Notes under the pieces: generated by a model
What the model was told of the DNA's origin: nothing
What the model saw: only the letters and a program-made list of their open reading frames with translations
Database searches by the model: none
In this document: positions 8,107-15,725 of the stretch, in pieces
Position numbering within the stretch: the first letter of the stretch is position 1
How the letters are laid out: each line of letters opens with the position of its first letter
Made by a program: the position numbers and the translations under genes
DNA from: JAICLK01 sp963742655
GTDB lineage: Bacteria; Patescibacteriota; Saccharimonadia; Saccharimonadales; UBA4665
NCBI GenBank assembly: GCA_963742655.1
Contig: CAVUMM010000008.1
Coordinates: 248,001 to 312,000 of the forward strand
Direction: 5' to 3'
Length of the DNA: 64,000 bases

Positions 8107-8744
8107 TAATCGATCAATTTTTCAAGTCTTATTTCTAAGATAGTCATACGCGGGTTGCGCACGATTGCATTGTCGGACATTTCTTTCATGGCCATCGCCG
8201 CGCTTTCCCGGGTAACACCGATCATGTCGGCTATCAGCTGATGGCTTACCGGAAACGGTATCCGGAGCCAGCCGCTGCGGCGCTCGACACCGTGGCAGAC
8301 TGCCAAAAAGCTGAGTGCCGCAACCAGCTTGTCCCTGACATTGGTTTTGCCAAGACTGTCCAGGCGGACCAGTAATTCGTGAACTTCCCTAGAAAACCAA
8401 TTGAGAAGATACACCGCACTTGCGCTGTCACGCCGCATAGTTTCGCGTAATTGATCAACCGCTATCACCTGCAGATCGCAATCGGTCAGTGCGGTATAAA
8501 ACCAGTTCGTGACAATGTTTTTGCCTGAAAAGAAAGCTAATGGCATGACAGCAAATGGTTTCAGCAGATGCAGTACTTTTTCATTGCCCTGATCATCGAT
8601 ATTGTGGATCTTAACGACGCCGGATTTAAGCATGAACACATCTGCAGGATCATCGCCTGCGTATAATAATATCTGATTTTTCGGTACGTGCTTGACCCGG
8701 GCATCATCGACTATTTTCTTCAGGGCTTCCGGCATAACTTCCAT
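8106..8744 (-). CDS. Crp/Fnr-family transcriptional regulator
   Basis: A 212-residue protein with a cyclic-nucleotide-binding-like beta-barrel (about 15-110), the long dimer helix (about 110-135) and a C-terminal winged helix with recognition region VSHQLIADMIGVTRESAAMAM (HTH_Crp). The Fnr iron-sulfur cysteines are absent, so it is not an Fnr-type oxygen sensor; the effector is unknown. It is convergent with the EamA gene and divergent from the DJ-1/PfpI gene, which it might control. The ATG at 8744 is used; an in-frame ATG follows at the fourth codon. A second Crp/Fnr gene lies 2 kb away and is broken. Confidence 0.9.
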   Translation of the reverse strand: MEVMPEALKKIVDDARVKHVPKNQILLYAGDDPADVFMLKSGVVKIHNIDDQGNEKVLHLLKPFAVMPLAFFSGKNIVTNWFYTALTDCDLQVIAVDQLRETMRRDSASAVYLLNWFSREVHELLVRLDSLGKTNVRDKLVAALSFLAVCHGVERRSGWLRIPFPVSHQLIADMIGVTRESAAMAMKEMSDNAIVRNPRMTILEIRLEKLID

Positions 8745-8752
8745 ATTATTTC

Positions 8753-8782
8753 ATTGTACACGTCTAAAAAGCTTACGGCCAA
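8753..8782 (-). promoter_or_regulatory. Promoter of the Crp/Fnr gene
   Basis: TTGGCC (complement of 8777-8782), an 18-nt spacer and TACAAT (complement of 8753-8758) on the minus strand. The -10 ends 8 nt before the ATG, so the transcript has almost no leader. Confidence 0.5.
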
Positions 8783-8925
8783 AATATTCACAGCCGTGAG
8801 GCAAAAAGTATTACTGCACCCCAGAGTTTTGAACGGTAAAATGAATGCTACTTGTAAGGCGTTCTAATGGATCCTTAGCAAGTGCAACTTAGTTTAAAAC
8901 ATGTTCAGCTGGGAGGTGATATCCC

Positions 8926-9504
8926 ATGAATACCGACGATTTGAAGACAGCAATACTGGTATATGATTTATTTGAGCAGTCCGAATTTGAAGAGCCACTG
9001 CGGTCGTTAAAGGATGCCGGGTTTCAAACAGAAGTTATTTCGGCGCATAAAAAAAACCTGCAGGCGATGCAGCATAACTTGCTCGGCGATACATTCCGGG
9101 CCGATTTGTTGCTTGAGCAGGCAAACCCCAAGAATTATCGCGCTTTAATCTTGCCGGGCGGGGTATTCAATGCCGATCAGCTTCGAATGGTCCAAAAAGC
9201 ACGGGATTGGATCGACTGCTGCATCGATCACAAGACGCTTATAGCGGCCATTTGTCACGCGCCTTGGTTACTGGTTTCGTCTGATGCCGTCGAAGAACAC
9301 CGCCTGACAAGTTACTACACGCTGCAAGACGATATACGCAATGCCGGCGGCGAGTGGGTTGACCTGCCGGTAATAGTTGACGGCAACCTTATTACCAGCC
9401 GTCACCCCGGCGACTTAAAAAAGTTCAATCGAGCCATCATTGCATGGCTAAAGGACAATATGGCCGTCAGCGAAAAGCAAGTCAACAATGATTCTCGTAA
9501 TTAA
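8926..9504 (+). CDS. DJ-1/PfpI-family protein (YhbO-like)
   Basis: A 192-residue flavodoxin-like protein with the nucleophile elbow AAICHAP (Cys110, His111) and an N-terminal Glu near residue 20 (FEQSEFEEP), the catalytic arrangement of PfpI, YhbO and DJ-1. These act as cysteine peptidase-like or deglycase/stress enzymes; the exact activity of this branch is debated. GGGAGGTGAT lies 5-6 nt before the ATG as a strong ribosome binding site. It is divergent from the intact Crp/Fnr gene. Confidence 0.9.
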   Translation: MNTDDLKTAILVYDLFEQSEFEEPLRSLKDAGFQTEVISAHKKNLQAMQHNLLGDTFRADLLLEQANPKNYRALILPGGVFNADQLRMVQKARDWIDCCIDHKTLIAAICHAPWLLVSSDAVEEHRLTSYYTLQDDIRNAGGEWVDLPVIVDGNLITSRHPGDLKKFNRAIIAWLKDNMAVSEKQVNNDSRN

Positions 9505-9849
9505 ATTTGAAGGTATGGCATGGCAAGGATATTTGATCCACGAGCTAGCAAGGAAGCCAAAAAACCATGCATGAATTCAGGTATGGCGGCAGAAACTGTA
9601 AACAGACTGTCGCTGCCGGTTTGAACAAGGCCCGGCGAAAAGATGAAAAAGTTCCAAAAAAATAAGACTCCAGCGTTATTATCCATAAACTCAGCAGGCA
9701 ATCGAAATAGCAAAACAAGTAGTTATGTAGATGCAGATGCTGGGGGACGGTTTTATACGATGTCAGAGCTGTAATTCAGCCCCCATCAAGCTATTTGATG
9801 ACAGCTTTTTGGAATGGATAATGAGTCCGGTGCGATTCTGTTCTATTAC

Positions 9850-10752
9850 ACCCGAATCACGAAACTCCCTAACAAGATAAAGCGCCCATTTGTTACTCTG
9901 TAAGTGTTCAAGCTAACAGAAGGAAAACAAACATGGACGCTTTACAGAAACAGCATATCGTAGATGTCTTCGTATGGATAGACGACATACTGCCAACTCG
10001 GGAGAGTACTGGCCGCCCTCCGGTCCTCAGCGACAGTGAGCTACTGACCATTCTCATCTGGGATGGTCTCACCGAACCGCACAAAAATCTGTCGGCAGTG
10101 TATTCGTGGATTGCTCGCGAATACCGGGATTGCTTCCCGAAAATGCCGAGATACCAGAACTTTGTAGCGCACTGTCACCGTTTGCTTCCGACACTGTCGT
10201 GGCTGCTGCAAGCGACGCTGTCAACTGCCACACCGCTCAGATTCGCCGACAGCACCATGCTTCCGGTGTGCAAGCCAGTCCGAGCTGACCGGCACAAGGT
10301 AGCCAAAGGCTTTGCCGCCTTTGGTAAGAACTGGCAGGGCTGGCATTACGGCTTCAAGTTACACGCGAGCATTGACTACCTCGGCCAGTTTGCCGGGCTC
10401 TACTTTACGCCAGCGAATGAAGCAGACGTCTTACAACTCAAGCATCTGGTGAACCAACAGACGACCGTCGTGGTTGCTGACGCCGGCTATACCGCCCAAG
10501 TCACCCGACGCCATATTTGGCGGGACTTTCAGTGTCTTGTTATCTCGCCACCCAGGCCACGACAGTGCTGGCTCATGGCTGGAAGGCAGCATCTCCTGCT
10601 GACACTGCGACCGAAGATTGAGGCTGTCTTTGGTATCCTCAAAGAACGAGCTCACTTCGTGACCTCGTTCCCGCGCAGTGTACGCGGCTACTTCGTGCAT
10701 TATCTGAGAGTGTTACTGGGCTATCAGATGAGTCGAGTTTCGTGATTCGGGT
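9850..10752 (+). mobile_element. Complete IS982-family insertion sequence (903 bp)
   Basis: The left end ACCCGAATCACGAAACTC (9850-9867) is the exact inverse of 10735-10752: an 18-bp perfect inverted repeat with the ACCC terminus typical of the IS982 family. TATTAC is duplicated at 9844-9849 and 10753-10758, a clear 6-bp target duplication. Perfect ends and duplication indicate a recent insertion. It interrupts a Crp/Fnr gene. Confidence 0.95.
9933..10745 (+). CDS. IS982-family transposase
   Basis: A 270-residue DDE transposase. The family signature around the first Asp is present (FADSTMLPVCKPVR, D106), followed by the WHYGFKLH block, D183 (VVADAGY) and E230 (RPKIEAVFG). It is slightly short for the family (usually about 290) but uninterrupted, and its stop lies inside the right inverted repeat. 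GAAGGA lies about 8 nt before the ATG. The element appears capable of transposition. Confidence 0.95.
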   Translation: MDALQKQHIVDVFVWIDDILPTRESTGRPPVLSDSELLTILIWDGLTEPHKNLSAVYSWIAREYRDCFPKMPRYQNFVAHCHRLLPTLSWLLQATLSTATPLRFADSTMLPVCKPVRADRHKVAKGFAAFGKNWQGWHYGFKLHASIDYLGQFAGLYFTPANEADVLQLKHLVNQQTTVVVADAGYTAQVTRRHIWRDFQCLVISPPRPRQCWLMAGRQHLLLTLRPKIEAVFGILKERAHFVTSFPRSVRGYFVHYLRVLLGYQMSRVS

Positions 10753-11382
10753 TATTACACCTTGATTGACTATCTTTTTCATTTCTTTAGTCACGGTTTC
10801 GCGAGTGAGCCCAGTAAGCTCGGCAATATCCTGATGGGTGATTCTAAGATCGAGTTGCATCACATTGGCCGAAAGTTTACGGCCGCATATGCTAGCTAAA
10901 TAAGGCAGCAGATTCATAATTTTGCGACTGGCTTCTTTGTTTTCAATGATTCCTAACCTGCGAACGACTATACCGGAAAGTTGTGTGACATAATCAAGCA
11001 CGAAACGCGCCACTGATTCGTTTTTCTCCAGTATGCTGGCGAAATCGGTAATCGGCATGCGGCGGGCTTGGATTTCAGTCATCGCTTCATAAAAATACCG
11101 CAACTTATAATGCGGGCGAGTCGTAATGCCCGGGAATATAGGGAAGGCGAAACGTGCGGGGAAAATTAACAATATTCTTTGTTCGCCAATTTCATTCACG
11201 TTATACATCTTGACATATCCGGAAGTGAGGTTATAAACATGCGTTAGTTCATCGCCGCTGAACATGAGTACTTGTCCCTTTTTGAGGGAAAGCAGCGGTG
11301 CGGTCTCGAAAAGTTGCTCTAATTTACTAACGGACATGCAGTTCCTAAAATATTCGGTTAGCTTAGCGTGCTCACTAGACCC

Positions 11383-11388
11383 ATTATA
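11383..11388 (-). promoter_or_regulatory. -10 box of the interrupted Crp/Fnr gene
   Basis: TATAAT on the minus strand (complement of 11383-11388). The start near 11376 gives a 39-nt leader with AGGA before the ATG at 11337. No good -35 is visible, as is common when a Crp-type activator or an extended element helps. Confidence 0.45.
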
Positions 11389-11620
11389 GCCCATAGGAAG
11401 TTTTTATGGTCTCATGAGTTACTCGGCAAGCTGCAGTTTTTGTGAATTGCGTCACGCTTATGCTGTACGAAGGCTCACTGTCTTAAATTTGCATCTGGTG
11501 CATACTACGAATTGGTTCTTGGAGTGAGCGGGTCACGAAATATTGATTTAAGGGCCGATGCATCACCCGTAAAGGACCAGAGGTGGTAAAAATGGGTGCG
11601 CTTGTCACTGGGAGGTGTGT

Positions 11621-11860
11621 ATGATCAGTATACAAAAACTACAGGCATTTGTGACAGAGCATGAACAGAAACTTCAGAGAAAGATTGATGCAGCCGCCGC
11701 CAAAGGCGATGCAAGCGCAACCCATCGCTACCGTGTCCAGTATTCTGAAAATGAGCCGGTGAGACACCAAAATGTCGACGCGGTGCTTGGACAAAGGTTT
11801 GCGCCGAAAGGAAAGGCCTACACCTGGCCGATGCGCTACGAAATAACACCGCGCGGGTAA
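11621..11860 (+). CDS. Small unrecognised protein
   Basis: A 79-residue protein: an N-terminal amphipathic, charged helix (QKLQAFVTEHEQKLQRKIDA) and a basic C-terminal part ending YTWPMRYEITPRG. No family recognised. The start is decided by GGGAGG (11610-11615), 5 nt before the ATG at 11621; the frame also contains a GTG inside that ribosome binding site. It is monocistronic between the broken regulator and the CLC gene. Confidence 0.65.
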   Translation: MISIQKLQAFVTEHEQKLQRKIDAAAAKGDASATHRYRVQYSENEPVRHQNVDAVLGQRFAPKGKAYTWPMRYEITPRG

Positions 11861-11910
11861 CGATAACAAGAAAGTAACGCTTGTGTCACCCCGCGTGGTT
11901 TTTTATCAAC

Positions 11911-13053
11911 TTAAAAAAGTATTTTCAGTTTACGGTTGGCCGCGATAATTCCAACCATGGCCGCGATAAAACCGACCGTGAAGCTGACATGCGGAAAGTA
12001 TTGTTGCGCGATGGCTACTAGGACGCTGGCCAAAAAAATAGTCGGGAAAACCATGCCGCCGCGGTAGCTGAGCGATTTGGACCAACTGATGGCGGCCAGT
12101 TTGATGATAAAAACCCACAGCAGGCCGATCACACCAAGCGTGGCGGCCTGATTAAGCATCGGGATTATCGATTCGTTGCCGGTAAATTCAACCAGCGTTC
12201 CGCCCAGCAAATACAACACCGACAAGCCGCCCGAAGCTGCCAGCCAGCGAACCCACCAATCTCGTTTGGCAAGTATTTCTCGGATCGGCACGATCATATT
12301 ATTCACGCGGCGCATCGCATACGGAACGATATATCCGGCAATCAGCAAGCCGGCCAGCGCGAAGATATCACGAAGCTCAAACTTCCACTCGGAAGGCGGC
12401 AGCTTGGCATACGAACCGGATGAGAGCAAACTCAATATGTATACCGTTATTAGTGACGCGACTGCCGCGATCCCGACAAGCAGCGGGTTTAGTTTGACAT
12501 GGACTTGCTTAGTGACCAGCAGCAAGCCTACCATTCCGGCGATAAACGAATGAAAGAAGGAGGCAAATAGCGATACGAAACCGACCATGCCCAGCAGTTT
12601 CGGAGCAAGTTCGTTCTTTTTAAAAAACCTGACGCCCACGTAACTGCCGATGATAATGCTGGCCGGAACCAAAATAGCTTCCGGACCGAGTGAAGCTCCG
12701 GCCACTAAAGAGAAAAAGCCGATGCCGATGACCTTGACAAAGTTTGTAACGGTAGGCGATGGCGTTTCGCCGAGCCCTTCGCTTTGATGGGTGTCGGAGG
12801 CTGGATCAAAGTGATGCTGCAGCCAGAAATAAACACCGCCGATAACGAAGCAAGCCGGCACGACCATCAGCCGCCGGGTTTCCGTATCAAGCAGCGTATT
12901 CCAGATATAGTTTATTGAATTGCGCACCGCAGCTTCAAAGTAAAAATACGTCAGTGCTACGCCGATAGAAACCAATACGATTGCCAAAAGTAACGCAACA
13001 CTTTTTCCGGGCGTCAGCTTTGGATGAGCGGTTCCACTTTTAACATTAGTCAT
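11911..13053 (-). CDS. CLC-family chloride channel/transporter
   Basis: A 380-residue membrane protein with about ten helices. The CLC selectivity-filter loop appears as AGASLGPEAIL (about 118-128), matching GxExGPE-type motifs with Ser in place of the gating Glu, and a late GGMVFPTIFLASVL block (about 333-346) matches the GGxFxPxL signature. Lack of the external gating glutamate favours a channel rather than a proton-coupled exchanger; this is inference from CLC biochemistry. There is no cytoplasmic CBS domain. Start is the ATG at 13053, about 8 nt after an AGGAGG on the minus strand (ATACAGGAGGTGCGG is upstream of the neighbour, not this gene), so its own translation signal is weak. Confidence 0.8.
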   Translation of the reverse strand: MTNVKSGTAHPKLTPGKSVALLLAIVLVSIGVALTYFYFEAAVRNSINYIWNTLLDTETRRLMVVPACFVIGGVYFWLQHHFDPASDTHQSEGLGETPSPTVTNFVKVIGIGFFSLVAGASLGPEAILVPASIIIGSYVGVRFFKKNELAPKLLGMVGFVSLFASFFHSFIAGMVGLLLVTKQVHVKLNPLLVGIAAVASLITVYILSLLSSGSYAKLPPSEWKFELRDIFALAGLLIAGYIVPYAMRRVNNMIVPIREILAKRDWWVRWLAASGGLSVLYLLGGTLVEFTGNESIIPMLNQAATLGVIGLLWVFIIKLAAISWSKSLSYRGGMVFPTIFLASVLVAIAQQYFPHVSFTVGFIAAMVGIIAANRKLKILF

Positions 13054-13085
13054 AACTACTATGATACAGGAGGTGCGGTAGTTGG

Positions 13086-13916
13086 TTAAGCTTTGTCGGC
13101 TTTGCGCTTTTCCGTAACCACCGCATCGCCATATAGCAATGCCATCACCATCCGGGGGTAGGCTCGCTGCACAAGTGAGCCCGGAATATTATCCTGCGGG
13201 CGAATGCTTACTGCCGGACATCCGCGTCTTGCGCCCATATACTTCGCCAGTACCTCACGGGTTCTCCGATTAAAAATTACCCTCGTGCCGCGCGGGAATT
13301 CGCGGACAATATAGCGGTCGCTGCGCGCGTATGGCTCACCGAGAAAAGTGTCTACTTTCGTACGGTCTTCACCGGAAACTTTTGCTCTCATCAGCAAGCC
13401 CCGGCTGTTGGCGACAATATCGGCCCTGTTTTCAGTAACGCCGCGATTGCCAAGCGCGGCGAACGCGCCGCCCGCGACCTGGCTCGTTTCGTAAAACGGC
13501 GAACTGAAAAAGACAGCCAGATACTCGAAATCGACGAACCTGTCTTCGTAGTTTTTCATATGTACTTTTAAATATCGGTTTTTGGAGTAGACGGGAAAAA
13601 ATAAGTTCTGCCGTATACCATCCTGCGCGGCAAAAAACGCGATATCTTCGGCGGCCGCGGATCGTTCAGTGACTTCCCGTGGCAGCCGTTCGCGGACCGT
13701 CGGCAGACTGAGTGCTCGTACCGTAAAATCAATCCCATAGCTGACGAGCGGAGTGAAATACGCGCCGCTATTAAATCCCGTGACGACATGCTCCATGGTC
13801 GCTTTCGCCATCGAATCAAGTATGGCCGGGTTTGAAAATCTCGCATAAGCAGGCGTCCTGGCACGGTCTGCTTCTTGTTCGTCCAGGCTGAAGTGCGCAA
13901 CTTCTATATCACTCAT
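13086..13916 (-). CDS. Unrecognised 276-residue protein
   Basis: A soluble, charged protein with no signal peptide. Features are a C-terminal Arg-rich stretch (FPRGTRVIFNRRTREVLAKY), a KVHMKNYEDRFVDFEYLAVFF segment cut here to KVHMKNYEDRFVDF, and few cysteines. No family recognised. TATAAT (complement of 13947-13952) is a likely -10 box, giving a leader near 24 nt; no clear Shine-Dalgarno. The CLC gene follows 33 nt after its stop on the same strand, so the two may be co-transcribed. Confidence 0.65.
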   Translation of the reverse strand: MSDIEVAHFSLDEQEADRARTPAYARFSNPAILDSMAKATMEHVVTGFNSGAYFTPLVSYGIDFTVRALSLPTVRERLPREVTERSAAAEDIAFFAAQDGIRQNLFFPVYSKNRYLKVHMKNYEDRFVDFEYLAVFFSSPFYETSQVAGGAFAALGNRGVTENRADIVANSRGLLMRAKVSGEDRTKVDTFLGEPYARSDRYIVREFPRGTRVIFNRRTREVLAKYMGARRGCPAVSIRPQDNIPGSLVQRAYPRMVMALLYGDAVVTEKRKADKA

Positions 13917-14065
13917 TTAATAAATCCGAAACTACCGATTCTTAGCATTATAGCCGTTAATTGTAAGAAGCTAAAATCTTTTTACCGGTGACAGTACATA
14001 TATTGACATAAATAGAGTAAAACATCAAAATTCGAAACTCTCTCGGCGTATTAACCGCGCGACGG

Positions 14066-14719
14066 TCAGTATTTGATATAGGTGCTGTTGACGGTAACAA
14101 ACGGTAAATTCGATTGGAACTTGCGGACCTGCTTGGAGGCGATGCGCATTTCGTAGTCATAAACTAATATTTCCGCCAACGGCAATTCCAGCCGCCCGAC
14201 CTCGACATCGTCCAGCCCGTCCAAATGTTTTATAAGTGATCGAAGTGTGTTGCCATGGGCGACTACTAAAGTATTGTTTCCGTGTTTTAACTCCGGCAAA
14301 ATGACGCTGACAAAATAGAGGATGACGCGCCGGTATACCATTTTGAGCGTTTCGCCTTTTGGAATAGGTTCATCCCAGCCGCGGCGGAACTTGGTGTATT
14401 GCGCTTCGCCGAAACGGTCGATTATTTCTTTGTGGTACATGCCGCTGAAATCGCCATAATCGCGTTCGTTCAACGCGGCATTGGAGTATACGGGTGTGTT
14501 TTCCCAGCCGTTGGTTTGGAGAATTATATCAAGTGTATCTTTGGCGCGGCCGAGCATGGAAGTAAAAGCGACATCAGGTTTTAGACCCTTGACAGCACCC
14601 GCCATCATCGCCGCTTGGGTCCGTCCATTTTCGGAAAGCGTCGGATCATGCAACCCGGTAAAACGTTCCTGGGCGTTGTATTCCGATTCACCGTGACGGA
14701 TGAGCAGCAAATTAGGCAT
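14066..14719 (-). CDS. gpmA: 2,3-bisphosphoglycerate-dependent phosphoglycerate mutase
   Basis: A 217-residue histidine phosphatase-fold enzyme. It opens with LLIRHGESEYN (catalytic His with the RHG motif) and contains TGLHDPTLSENG, ERDYGDFSGM and the second His in VVAHGNTLRSLIKHL. It interconverts 3- and 2-phosphoglycerate in glycolysis and works beside the enolase encoded at 22.6-23.9 kb. It is a little shorter at the C-terminus than the roughly 230-250 residues usual for GpmA. The -10 box TGTTAAAAT (complement of 14726-14734) ends 6 nt before the ATG, so the message is probably leaderless. Confidence 0.9.
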   Translation of the reverse strand: MPNLLLIRHGESEYNAQERFTGLHDPTLSENGRTQAAMMAGAVKGLKPDVAFTSMLGRAKDTLDIILQTNGWENTPVYSNAALNERDYGDFSGMYHKEIIDRFGEAQYTKFRRGWDEPIPKGETLKMVYRRVILYFVSVILPELKHGNNTLVVAHGNTLRSLIKHLDGLDDVEVGRLELPLAEILVYDYEMRIASKQVRKFQSNLPFVTVNSTYIKY

Positions 14720-14801
14720 GGCCTCATTTTAACATAAGTGTTATGACTGTCTGCTTGACACTTCGATGAGCCTTTCGAGCTCGTAACCAGCACTATGTTT
14801 A

Positions 14802-14810
14802 TGCTATTAT
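14802..14810 (+). promoter_or_regulatory. Extended -10 promoter of the epimerase gene
   Basis: TGCTATTAT is an extended -10 (TGn plus TATTAT at 14805-14810). The predicted start near 14817 leaves a leader that contains the AGAGGGA ribosome binding site. Confidence 0.55.
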
Positions 14811-14843
14811 TTACAGGTATATGTCAAAAAAAGAGGGATCATT

Positions 14844-15665
14844 GTGGGCTACGGCGTCGCCGAAGAACTGACATTAAGTGTCATGACGCTGCGAAATGCC
14901 GCGCTGACGGATCGCATTCAGGCAGCGGGCGAAGCGGGATTCCAGGGGATCGGCTGGCGGCTGGAAGATTTTGTGGAAGCCGGGCGCGCGGGTATTTCGG
15001 AAGATGACGTTGTGCAGCTGTTGAAGACGTCAAAAGTTCGCGCTTTGGAAGTTGAATTTTACAGGGAATGGATTGGCCGAGAAAACGATGCAGAATATCA
15101 ATCGAACGAAGCACGCCTGCTTGAACTTGCCGGACGATTGGGCGCACGCCATATCAACGTGGCCGTTTTTGAGCGGGTTGAGCAGGAAAAAATTGTAGCT
15201 TCGCTGGCGGCATTGTGCGAACGGGCAAACACACATAACCTCATCGTACAGTTAGAGTTCATGCCATATGAACCGTCGGTGCCATCGTTACAAAAAGCCT
15301 GGGAAATTGTACTCGCCACCGGCCTATCAAATGCCGGATTGGTAATTGATGCCTGGCATTGGAGCCGGGCAGGTGAATCCGCGGATTCATTGCAAGGAAT
15401 CCCACCGGAGCGTATCACGTCAGTCCAGCTGAGCGATGATTTAGCTGTCGCGGAGCCAGACATGGCTGACGAATCCAGGCACCATCGATGTATTCCCGGC
15501 TCGGGCGCGCTGGATCTGCCACGATTTTTGCGCACTCTTACCGAACACGGCGTTACCGCACCGTTGTCTGTCGAAGTTATGTCCGACGAGCTCGACGCGT
15601 TGCCGCCAGCCGAAGCGGCTCAGATGGTGGCTGTCGGCACGCGAATGGTGCTTCGGGAAGTCTAA
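14844..15665 (+). CDS. Sugar phosphate isomerase/epimerase (AP-endonuclease-2 TIM barrel)
   Basis: A 273-residue TIM-barrel protein of the xylose isomerase-like superfamily. Barrel strands with metal-binding acidic residues are visible: VQLEFMP (Glu), LVIDAWHWSR (Asp/His), SVQLSDD and PLSVEVMSDE (Glu). The pattern matches sugar epimerases and IolE/IolI-like enzymes. Translation starts at GTG 14844 with AGAGGGA 7 nt upstream; no ATG fits. It stands alone, so the substrate cannot be inferred. Confidence 0.85.
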   Translation: MGYGVAEELTLSVMTLRNAALTDRIQAAGEAGFQGIGWRLEDFVEAGRAGISEDDVVQLLKTSKVRALEVEFYREWIGRENDAEYQSNEARLLELAGRLGARHINVAVFERVEQEKIVASLAALCERANTHNLIVQLEFMPYEPSVPSLQKAWEIVLATGLSNAGLVIDAWHWSRAGESADSLQGIPPERITSVQLSDDLAVAEPDMADESRHHRCIPGSGALDLPRFLRTLTEHGVTAPLSVEVMSDELDALPPAEAAQMVAVGTRMVLREV

Positions 15666-15725
15666 AGAATATCTTCGGGATGACTTTTATCTGACAATAC
15701 GCTTATGCTGTAAAATATAAGCCAA

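Larger units (their letters stand above)
9763..11337 (-). pseudogene. Second Crp/Fnr-family regulator, interrupted by the IS982 element
   Basis: The 5' part (11337 down to 10753) encodes the nucleotide-binding barrel, dimer helix and HTH (ITHQDIAELTGLTRETVTKEM). At codon GTA-ATA (10758-10753) the frame runs into the IS and gains about 37 unrelated residues. Removing 9850-10752 and one copy of the TATTAC duplication restores the frame exactly: after NQGVI come EQNRTGLIIHSKK and 13 more residues to a TGA at 9765-9763. The insertion thus replaces only the last 26 residues, the wing and tail of the DNA-binding domain, so residual function is possible. The start is set at 11337 (MSVSKLEQ), preceded by AGGA; the upstream ATG at 11394 overlaps the -10 box. 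Native length would be 221 residues. Confidence 0.85.

Noticed and set aside
9501..9713. A 70-codon frame between the DJ-1/PfpI gene and the broken Crp/Fnr gene
   Set aside because: No ribosome binding site, no family, and unrelated short frames overlap it on the other strand; treated as intergenic.
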